DNA of 64,000 nt, taken from Bacillota bacterium (GTDB lineage Bacteria > Bacillota > Clostridia > Oscillospirales > Ruminococcaceae). Below, one piece after another: positions 55,365 through 62,318 of this stretch. Location of the stretch: positions 62,001-126,000 of the forward strand of contig JAEWWT010000027.1 of the NCBI GenBank assembly GCA_023396225.1. Direction: 5' to 3'. The stretch's first letter is position 1. The number at the start of each line of letters is the position of its first letter. The position numbers and the translations under genes are program-made. The notes under the pieces are model-generated. The model did no database searches. It was not told where the DNA came from and saw only the letters and a list, made by a program, of their open reading frames with translations.

Positions 55365-56720
55365 TTATTTTTCTGGCAGTGCCGCTGTTCGGTTATCAGC
55401 TCCGACAAAGAGTGTGAACTGACCGTTCCAGCGAAGATTTATTGTTCCAGTTTCACCATGTCGGTTTTTTGCAACAATGCATTCAGCAAGAGTAACATCC
55501 TCTGCCTGCTTATTGTAATATCCGTCACGGTAAAGAAACATTACTATATCAGCATCCTGTTCAATAGATCCTGATTCACGGAGATCTGAAAGGACAGGAC
55601 GTTTGTCTGTTCTTGATTCAACCGAACGTGAAAGCTGTGAAAGGGTAATGACAGGAACATTGAGTTCCTTTGCCATAAGCTTTAACTGTCGGGTGATTTC
55701 AGATATTTCATTTACACGGTTATCAATTTTTCTTCCCGAACTCATAAGCTGTAAGTAGTCTATAATTACAAGTCCGAGATTTTTCATTCGGCGAAGCTTT
55801 GCTTTCATTTGAACAACGGTTATGCCCGCAGTATCGTCAAGGTAAATATCCATTGATGAAAGACGTCTTGCACCATCTGCAAGCTTAATCCATTCATCGT
55901 TTGAGATTCTTCCTGTCATAAGGCTTCCGCTGTTTACAAGACTTTCGGAAGAAAGCATTCTTGTTGCAAGCTGTTCCTTTGACATTTCGAGTGAGAACAC
56001 AACTACTTCCTTGCCTGTTGTATGACGGCAGACATTTGTAGCCATGTTAAGCACGAAAGATGTTTTACCCATACCAGGACGGGCAGCAATGATAAGCAGG
56101 TCAGATTTGTTAAGCCCTGTAATTACATTGTCAAGGTCGGAAAACCCCGACTTTGCTCCGAGATACTTGTCCTTGTCAGGGCCTGAAATCTTGCCAAGAT
56201 GGTCGTAAGCACCGAGAACAGCCTCATCAATCTTTGTAAGACCGTCAACCTCTTTACCCTGACGTATATCGTAAATTTTCTGCTCTGCATAGTCAAGAAG
56301 ATTTGAAGCACTTTCCTGACCGTCAGAGGAGATTTCAATAATTTCTTTTGCTGTTGTTATAAGTGAGCGCACATAATACTTTTCTTCAACAATTTTGCAG
56401 TAGCTTTCGATGTTTGCAATAGTAGGAACTCCCGACATAATTGAGGAGAGATACTCTTTGCCCGCACCCGAGCTTTCAAAAATACCTTCATTAACTGCCT
56501 CATTAAGAACAGTAATAATATCAGCGTTAACACCAAGTGTGAAAAGTCGGATTATGATTGAAAAAAGGTCCTTATGCTTTGAAACATAGAAACTGTCGGA
56601 TTTTATGTAGTTCATAACGGTCGGCAGAACTTCTTTATCTAAAAGCACTGCCCCCAGTACGGTCTGTTCTGCCTCAAGACTGTATGGAAGGTCCTTGGAT
56701 GAAAATTCATTGAATTCCAT
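55365..56720 (-). CDS. dnaB: Replicative DNA helicase
   Basis: DnaB unwinds DNA ahead of the replisome. The 451-residue protein has the N-terminal primase-interaction domain (LPYSLEAEQTVLGAVLLDKE), a linker, and the RecA-like ATPase with LIIAARPGMGKTSFVLNMA, VVFSLEMSKEQLATRML, LVIIDYLQLMSSGRKIDNRV and RESGSIEQDADIVMFLYRD. Start and length are standard. It is downstream of rplI, the usual firmicute gdpP-rplI-dnaB order, with a structured element and a hairpin between. Confidence 0.96.
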   Translation of the reverse strand: MEFNEFSSKDLPYSLEAEQTVLGAVLLDKEVLPTVMNYIKSDSFYVSKHKDLFSIIIRLFTLGVNADIITVLNEAVNEGIFESSGAGKEYLSSIMSGVPTIANIESYCKIVEEKYYVRSLITTAKEIIEISSDGQESASNLLDYAEQKIYDIRQGKEVDGLTKIDEAVLGAYDHLGKISGPDKDKYLGAKSGFSDLDNVITGLNKSDLLIIAARPGMGKTSFVLNMATNVCRHTTGKEVVVFSLEMSKEQLATRMLSSESLVNSGSLMTGRISNDEWIKLADGARRLSSMDIYLDDTAGITVVQMKAKLRRMKNLGLVIIDYLQLMSSGRKIDNRVNEISEITRQLKLMAKELNVPVITLSQLSRSVESRTDKRPVLSDLRESGSIEQDADIVMFLYRDGYYNKQAEDVTLAECIVAKNRHGETGTINLRWNGQFTLFVGADNRTAALPEK

Positions 56721-56753
56721 TGTAAGCCATACCTTTCATCACAAAATATCAAT

Positions 56754-56774
56754 AGGGAGCGTTGGTCGCTCCCT
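56754..56774 (-). terminator. Hairpin before dnaB
   Basis: AGGGAGCG pairs with CGCTCCCT around five bases, 34 bases before the dnaB start. No T-tract follows, so termination is at best partial. Confidence 0.55.
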
Positions 56775-56799
56775 GAATAATCAGATTTATTTCAATTCT

Positions 56800-56888
56800 G
56801 CTATTTGTTACGGTTTCGCAACGCGAAATTTCTGTTTCTTTATTTACAGAAAAGAAACAAATAGCTACGTGAAAAGTAATTTTCACGT
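56800..56888 (-). repeat. Structured multi-hairpin element, copy D, between rplI and dnaB
   Basis: A 9-bp hairpin ACGTGAAAA/TTTTCACGT (loop TTAC) begins on the last base of the rplI stop codon. A 10-bp stem GCTATTTGTT/AACAAATAGC then encloses TTTCTGT/ACAGAAA and TTTCGC-GTT-GCGAAA. Compared with copy A, several pairs have changed on both sides at once. The stem is followed by AGAATTGA rather than a binding site, and dnaB starts 80 bases later. Confidence 0.75.
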
Positions 56889-57334
56889 TATTCCTCAACA
56901 ACCTCAACGGTAATCTTCTGTGAAATACCTGCCATGAGTTTAATTTCAGCAGAATATGTGCCGAAAGCCTTGATTTCAGAGGAAAGATTGATTTTTTTCT
57001 TTTCAATGTTAATATTAAGCTGAGATTTGATAACGTCCGCAATGTTTCCAGCTGTTATTGCACCGAAAAGCTTTCCGCCCTGTCCTGCCTTTGCCTTGCA
57101 GGTAACTGTCTTGTCCTTTAATGCTTGAGCAGTATCAAGAGCCTCCTGTTTTGCTACATCTGCCTTATGCTGTTCTGAAGCTTTCTTTCCTTCAAGGTCA
57201 GACATATTCTTTGCAGTTGCTTCACATGCAACTCCCTTTGCAAGCAAAAAGTTTCTTGCATATCCGTCTGCAACTTCCTTTACATCTCCTTTTTTAGCTG
57301 TTCCCTTAACATCCTGTAAAAATATAACTTTCAT
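56888..57334 (-). CDS. rplI: Ribosomal protein bL9
   Basis: bL9 is a large-subunit protein that bridges to neighbouring ribosomes and affects frame maintenance. The 148-residue protein opens MKVIFLQDVKGTAKKGDVKE, followed by VADGYARNFLLAKGVA, the family signature. A central charged helix and a C-terminal domain ending QKITVEVVEE complete it. The true start is 57334; an in-frame ATG four codons earlier overlaps the GAAAGGA site. It follows gdpP and precedes dnaB. Confidence 0.96.
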   Translation of the reverse strand: MKVIFLQDVKGTAKKGDVKEVADGYARNFLLAKGVACEATAKNMSDLEGKKASEQHKADVAKQEALDTAQALKDKTVTCKAKAGQGGKLFGAITAGNIADVIKSQLNINIEKKKINLSSEIKAFGTYSAEIKLMAGISQKITVEVVEE

Positions 57335-57441
57335 ATTAATAAACATCCTTTCCGAGCTATGCATTCTGCACAGAAGATTAAAGTGTATATAGATTGTAAT
57401 GTTTAGCTTTATAAAATAAGATAAACACAATGATTCTTTTT

Positions 57442-57470
57442 ATTATATCATAATTGTCTTTTATTGTCCA
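57442..57470 (-). promoter_or_regulatory. rplI promoter
   Basis: TGGACA (57465-57470), 17 bases, TATAAT (57442-57447) on the minus strand, preceded by TGA (extended -10). It lies between gdpP and rplI, so rplI-dnaB can be transcribed separately. Confidence 0.82.
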
Positions 57471-57473
57471 GCA

Positions 57474-59465
57474 TCAAGAAATAGTAGCAATGTACTCATC
57501 AATTGCTCTGATAAGCTGTGCCTTTGCTTCAAATGCGGATATATTTGCAATCTGAGTAGCAGCCATAGTCTGATGACCTCCACCGCCGAGTTTTTCCATG
57601 ATAATCTGAACGTTCAAAAGTCCTCTTGAACGAGCAGAGATATTTGCCGTACCTGCACTCATAAAGATTACAAAGCTTGCACTTGCGCCTTCAATGCTGA
57701 GCATTTCGTCTGCTGCCTGTGCGGAGGCAACACGCATATCCATATCCTCATCATTGCTTACAGCTATAGCACATCTATTATATATTTCTGCTGATGAAAT
57801 AAGCTTTGAACGTTTCTGAACACATACAATTGATGTTGCAAACAGACCCTTTACGGCAACCATATCAGCGTTGAGCTTTCTTAAAAATGCAGCAGCCTCA
57901 AAGGTTCTTACGCCTGTGCGCATTATGAAATCCTTTGTATCAAGCATAATGCCGGCAAGCATTGCGTCTGCATAATAGCTCTGGATTTTTAATATACCTG
58001 CAAAATACTGAATAAGCTCTGCAACCATTTCGCTTGCAGATGAGGCATAAGGTTCGTGGTGGAAGATAACTGCATTGTCAATAAAGTTGACGGTCTGCCT
58101 GTGGTGATCAATAACAACTACCTTCTTTGCAGCTTCATAAAGCTCAATGCTTTCAACAAGATCCTTGTTATGTGTATCAACAACAATCACAAGAGAATCA
58201 TTATTGACCTGTTCAAGAGCCTGTTGCGGAGTGATAAAAATATCTTCCTCATCATGTACATTTTCAATAAGCCTGTTGATAATAGGCAAGGCAAGTGTAT
58301 GTTCCATATCAATTACACAGCGCACATTTATAGCAGGATTAAGACATCTGATAGCACCGAGAAGCCCAGCAGCTGCACCTACAGCATCAAGGTCGGTGTA
58401 TCTATGACCCATAATTAATATATTTCCGGAGTTGTTTATAAGTTCAACAAGAGCATTTGAAACAATTCTGGTTTTAACTTTTGTGTGTTTTTCAATACCC
58501 TTGGAAACTCCGCCGAAGAATTCAAATTCATTTTCATTCTTAATAGCAACCTGATCGCCGCCTCTTCCCTGAGCCATTTCAAGAGCCTGCTTAGCCTGTT
58601 TCTCACTTTCAGCAAGTGAATTACCGCTTCTGCCAATACCGATAGAAAGGGAAATGGTATTTTTATCACTGATTGAAACAGCGCGGACTTTTTCAAGAAT
58701 CTTAAATTTATCGTTAATCATCTTTTCAAGGCATTGATCCTCAACAACAGCAATAAATTTATCGGCTGCAACCTTGCGGATAATTCCCCCGAATTGTTCA
58801 AAATAACTCTCAAGCAACTTTTCAATTTCTATTGTAAGATGTGTCTTTTCAGATTCTTTTATCATTGATACAATATCTTCAAAATTATCAATCTGAATAG
58901 ACAAAACAGAAGGATGAACTTTTTTAAATTCTTCCTCAAGAATTACATAGTCGCTTATATCTTCAAGGTACAAAAGTGTAAGTTCTGTTGTCACATCCGA
59001 GTTAGTATCGTGCTTTTCGGTAGTGACCGCAGAAACTTTGTAATGACTTGAAAGGTATTCAACGGTAGTGTTCTTGTTTTCCTTTGTCTTATCAAGGTTA
59101 ATGTTGATTATCTTGTTTATGTTAAGTCCAAAGCAGTCATTTCCGCTCACTTGTTCAGTAAACGCAAGGTTATACCAGATTATTGTGCCGTCAGTATCAA
59201 CAATAACAGCAGGGGCAGGGAATTTATATAATGAATCCCTTTCTGTAAGATTAAGCTGGGATTCCATTTCTGTAACAAAATGATATAAGTTTTTCTGAGC
59301 GGCTGAAAACAGTACAAGATACGCAAGGGCAGTCAATGCCGTTATCCCGAGAAGCAGCCAGAATAAGCTTTCGTTATATTCACTTACTGCAAATGCTGAA
59401 ACAAGAGAAAGAATAACGAGAAGCATTGAAATCATTCTGAAAGCTGCCCATCGTTTGCCCGTCAT
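57474..59465 (-). CDS. gdpP: Cyclic-di-AMP phosphodiesterase GdpP
   Basis: GdpP degrades c-di-AMP and so affects osmotic and wall stress. The 663-residue protein has two N-terminal membrane helices, a PAS domain (FPAPAVIVDTDGTIIWYN), a degenerate GGDEF domain (ISLSIGIGRSGNSLAESEKQ; RGGDQVAIKN) and the DHH/DHHA1 phosphodiesterase. The latter has GHRYTDLDAVGAAAGLLGAI, VVVIDHHRQTVNFID and GGGGHQTMAATQI. The ATG at 59465 has TTGGAGG seven bases upstream. The order gdpP-rplI-dnaB is conserved. Confidence 0.95.
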   Translation of the reverse strand: MTGKRWAAFRMISMLLVILSLVSAFAVSEYNESLFWLLLGITALTALAYLVLFSAAQKNLYHFVTEMESQLNLTERDSLYKFPAPAVIVDTDGTIIWYNLAFTEQVSGNDCFGLNINKIININLDKTKENKNTTVEYLSSHYKVSAVTTEKHDTNSDVTTELTLLYLEDISDYVILEEEFKKVHPSVLSIQIDNFEDIVSMIKESEKTHLTIEIEKLLESYFEQFGGIIRKVAADKFIAVVEDQCLEKMINDKFKILEKVRAVSISDKNTISLSIGIGRSGNSLAESEKQAKQALEMAQGRGGDQVAIKNENEFEFFGGVSKGIEKHTKVKTRIVSNALVELINNSGNILIMGHRYTDLDAVGAAAGLLGAIRCLNPAINVRCVIDMEHTLALPIINRLIENVHDEEDIFITPQQALEQVNNDSLVIVVDTHNKDLVESIELYEAAKKVVVIDHHRQTVNFIDNAVIFHHEPYASSASEMVAELIQYFAGILKIQSYYADAMLAGIMLDTKDFIMRTGVRTFEAAAFLRKLNADMVAVKGLFATSIVCVQKRSKLISSAEIYNRCAIAVSNDEDMDMRVASAQAADEMLSIEGASASFVIFMSAGTANISARSRGLLNVQIIMEKLGGGGHQTMAATQIANISAFEAKAQLIRAIDEYIATIS

Positions 59466-59764
59466 AACCCTGCCTCCAATACAATATGATAATACATTTA
59501 GTTTATAACTGTCTGAGCAGTTTGTCAAGTCTGCTTTGCTGTGCCGCTGTCAGTATAGTCCTGCGTTGTTCGATAGCACCGACAAACAGGGCTTTGTTGC
59601 TAATGTTAATACACACAGCTATGAGTTCTGAACGTTGTGCAAATTCGCTAGACCATCAAGTGTTATATGCAATTCATTTAAGCTGTAAGATTTAAAATGT
59701 CTAATATGTATACGCTGATTTATGAAATCAGCGTATTCTTTAACAGTGTATAGAACAAATATAT
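59466..59764. other. Intergenic region between rnj and gdpP with possible gene remains
   Basis: A hairpin with arms TACGCTGATTT and AAATCAGCGTA (59711-59735) lies near the rnj stop and may end rnj. Nearer gdpP the minus strand reads ISNKALFVGAIEQRRT then ILTAAQQSRLDKLLRQL and stops. A second frame just upstream reads SLNELHITLDGLANLHNVQ. Together they look like fragments of one small protein interrupted by a frame change, without a clear start codon. I could not identify it. Confidence 0.35.
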
Positions 59765-61720
59765 TTATATTTCCATTATAACAGGGAGAATCATAGGTCT
59801 GCGCTTGGTTTTTGTATAAATGAAATCTCCAAGTTCGTCCTTCATTTTTGTTTTTATGGTGTTCCACTCATGGACTTTATTATCAAGACAATTCTGCAAG
59901 GTTTTTGTCAGAAGTGTCTTTGCTGCATCCATAAGTTCTTCGGATTCCCTTACATATACAAATCCTCTTGAAACAACATCAGGACCAGCAAGAATTGTTC
60001 CGCTTTCGCTTTCAATAGTTGCAACTGCAATGATAAGTCCGTCCTGTGCAAGGTGCTTTCTGTCACGGAGAACGATTGAGCCGACATCACCGACACCAAG
60101 CCCGTCAACAAATACTCTTCCGGCAGGAACCTGTCCTGTAATTTTCATTTCATTTCCGTCAGTTTCAATGACGTTTCCTATAGAACCAATCATGACGCTG
60201 CTTCGGTCAAATCCCAGTTCATATGCAAGCCCTGCATGTTTCACAAGGTGCTTGTATTCACCGTGGACAGGAATAAAGAATCTTGGTTTAGTCAGCGACA
60301 GCATAAGCTTAAGTTCATCCTGACAGGCATGTCCAGAAACGTGAACGTCATACATTGCCTCGTATATGACATCAGCGCCTGCACGCATAAGCTCATTTAC
60401 AACCTTTGTGACGAGCTTTTCGTTTCCAGGGATAGGAGTAGCACTGATAATGATAAGGTCCATAGGTGTAATGGTTACATTCCTGTGCTCATTCATAGCC
60501 ATTCTTGTAAGGGCAGACATAGGTTCGCCCTGACTTCCGGTTGTGATAAGAACAATCTTTTCAGACGGAAATCTGTTCATAGCTTCAAGGTCAATTATTA
60601 ACCCCTCAGGAGCCTTGAGATAGCCAAGTTCTGTTGCTATATTTATAACATTTACCATGCTTCTTCCGAAAACAGCAACTTTTCTGCCGTAGCGGACAGC
60701 GCAGTCCATAATCTGCTGAACTCGGTGAATGTTTGAAGCAAAGGTAGCAATGATTATTCTCTTGCCTACCGCTGTTTCAAAAAGCTTATAAAGAGAGCCA
60801 CCTACAGTTCTTTCAGTTGCGGTATGACCTCTTCTTTCAGCGTTTGTGGAATCAGACATAAGAGCAAGAACGCCTCTGTTGCCAAGTTCACCAAAACGTG
60901 CAAGATCAATTATTCCACCCTCAATAGGGGTATAGTCAATCTTAAAGTCACCTGTGTGGACAACAATTCCAGCTGGTGTATGGATAGCAAGCGCAACAGC
61001 GTCAGGAATAGAGTGGTTTACTCTTATGAATTCAACAGCCATACATCCCATTTTTATAGTCTGCTTAGGAGTGATGATGTTAAGCTTTGCGGAAGAGAGC
61101 AGGTTATGCTCCCTAAGTTTGCCCTCGATAAGACCAATTGTAAGCTTTGTTGAGTATATAGGAATATTTATTTTCTTCAGGAGATAAGCAATTCCGCCGA
61201 TGTGGTCCTCATGGCCGTGAGTAACTACAAGACCTCTGATTTTATCAGCGTTCTGTTCAAGATATGTGAAATCAGGGATTACTATATCAACACCGAGCAT
61301 TTCGCTGTCAGGGAAAGCAAGTCCGCAGTCAACAAGAAAAATGTCGTTTGCACATTCAAATACTGTAAGATTCTTGCCTATTTCATTAAGACCGCCGAGA
61401 GGAATAATTTTAAGAGGGGTCTTTTTTGAAGCCCTGTGATTTGTTGTATGAACAGGCTTTGAGTTGTCAGGAATAACTTCCGCATTAAAAGCTGGACTAC
61501 TTTTTGCAGGAATAGTTTCAGTATTTTTAGGCGTTGCCTGTTTCTTTGGCGGACTTTTGCGCCTTGGTTTCTGCTGAACAGTTTCAGCAGTTATATCACT
61601 TGTTTTATCAGAATTTTTTACGGAAGGTTTTCTGTTGCCGAATGCCGGCTTCTTTATTGGTGGTTTTGGTGCGATTTTTTCTCCGTATTCATTCAATTGA
61701 TTATTATCATTTTTTGACAC
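59765..61720 (-). CDS. rnj: Ribonuclease J
   Basis: RNase J is a 5'-3' exoribonuclease and endonuclease of mRNA decay. The 651-residue protein has the metallo-beta-lactamase motif VVTHGHEDHIGGIAYL, LMSDSTNAERRGHTATERTV, the beta-CASP region ITTGSQGEPMSALTRMA and the histidine motif FFIPVHGEYKHLVKHA. It starts with GTG at 61720. About 100 N-terminal residues are a Lys/Pro-rich, probably disordered extension (KPPIKKPAFGNRKPSVKN; KPRRKSPPKKQATPKN) not usual in RNase J. It may bind RNA or membrane. A long leader lies upstream. Confidence 0.94.
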   Translation of the reverse strand: MSKNDNNQLNEYGEKIAPKPPIKKPAFGNRKPSVKNSDKTSDITAETVQQKPRRKSPPKKQATPKNTETIPAKSSPAFNAEVIPDNSKPVHTTNHRASKKTPLKIIPLGGLNEIGKNLTVFECANDIFLVDCGLAFPDSEMLGVDIVIPDFTYLEQNADKIRGLVVTHGHEDHIGGIAYLLKKINIPIYSTKLTIGLIEGKLREHNLLSSAKLNIITPKQTIKMGCMAVEFIRVNHSIPDAVALAIHTPAGIVVHTGDFKIDYTPIEGGIIDLARFGELGNRGVLALMSDSTNAERRGHTATERTVGGSLYKLFETAVGKRIIIATFASNIHRVQQIMDCAVRYGRKVAVFGRSMVNVINIATELGYLKAPEGLIIDLEAMNRFPSEKIVLITTGSQGEPMSALTRMAMNEHRNVTITPMDLIIISATPIPGNEKLVTKVVNELMRAGADVIYEAMYDVHVSGHACQDELKLMLSLTKPRFFIPVHGEYKHLVKHAGLAYELGFDRSSVMIGSIGNVIETDGNEMKITGQVPAGRVFVDGLGVGDVGSIVLRDRKHLAQDGLIIAVATIESESGTILAGPDVVSRGFVYVRESEELMDAAKTLLTKTLQNCLDNKVHEWNTIKTKMKDELGDFIYTKTKRRPMILPVIMEI

Positions 61721-61904
61721 TTTGTATTTAACCTCACTTTGTAGATAGATTTCTGTTTTCCCAGTGAAATTGGCGCAACAAAATAAAGCATCTGTGCGCA
61801 GGTATAGGAATATGCTGATTTTACCCGCAAAAATCTAAACTGATAGAAAAGATAACAGGATTCATCAGTGTTTCCAAAACTGTACTGTGAAAAAAGATAT
61901 GTAT

Positions 61905-61966
61905 GTCAGTAGGGCAAGTCTGCTGCTATATCTTTTGTAACAAAAGCAGGCTTGTCCTTTACTGAC
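61905..61966 (-). terminator. Long hairpin in the rnj upstream region
   Basis: On the minus strand GTCAGTA, GGACAAG and AGCAGG segments pair with CTTGCCC, TACTGAC and related sequence around CTTTTGTTACAAAAG, a roughly 62-base stem-loop. ATACATATCTTTTTTC follows, so it may end the small upstream transcript. Confidence 0.6.
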
Positions 61967-61988
61967 TTGTTATATGTGTTTAGGACGC

Positions 61989-62180
61989 TTAAAGTATACT
62001 TTTTCTTTGCCGTTGCCAGTAATTCTTACGGCGGTAAATTTCATAGACATATTTCCGTATCAATCCTGTTCCGTCTAAAAAAGGGGTCAATTCAAAAGCT
62101 TTCATTACGGCATCCGCACAAATATACAAAGATATTCTGCCGCAGAGAAAAAAGCTTTCAGGAAAGAAACATTCTGTCAT
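61989..62180 (-). CDS. Possible small protein, 63 aa
   Basis: An ATG-initiated frame between a good promoter and a terminator-like hairpin. It reads MTECFFPESFFLCGRISLYI, CADAVMKAFELTPFLDGTGL, then IRKYVYEIYRRKNYWQRQRK. The second half looks like genuine, basic coding sequence, perhaps a small DNA- or RNA-binding protein. I recognise no family. No strong ribosome binding site precedes the ATG (CAATTGAAGA), which lowers confidence. Confidence 0.4.
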   Translation of the reverse strand: MTECFFPESFFLCGRISLYICADAVMKAFELTPFLDGTGLIRKYVYEIYRRKNYWQRQRKSIL

Positions 62181-62190
62181 TCTTCAATTG

Positions 62191-62210
62191 TTGTAAACCA
62201 TAGTTTACAA
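62191..62210. promoter_or_regulatory. Operator-like palindrome
   Basis: TTGTAAACCATAGTTTACAA has perfect 8-bp arms and a 4-bp centre. It lies 25-44 bases downstream of the -10 at 62235, before the small open frame, and could be bound by a repressor. Confidence 0.65.
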
Positions 62211-62234
62211 AGTCCGAACATAAACAATTAATTT

Positions 62235-62263
62235 ATTATATATCAGATATTACTAAAAGTCAA
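62235..62263 (-). promoter_or_regulatory. Promoter of the small upstream transcript of rnj
   Basis: TTGACT (62258-62263), 17 bases, TATAAT (62235-62240) on the minus strand. It drives transcription through the palindrome at 62191, the 63-residue frame and the hairpin at 61905. Confidence 0.82.
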
Positions 62264-62318
62264 GCAGATGGATGTTATGCCACAGCACTCTGCAGGTAAA
62301 TTTCAATTAGCAAAAACG

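Noticed and set aside
57335..57430. Longer rplI start at 57430
   Set aside because: bL9 proteins begin MKVIFLxDV; the extra 32 residues are leader sequence read through the binding site.
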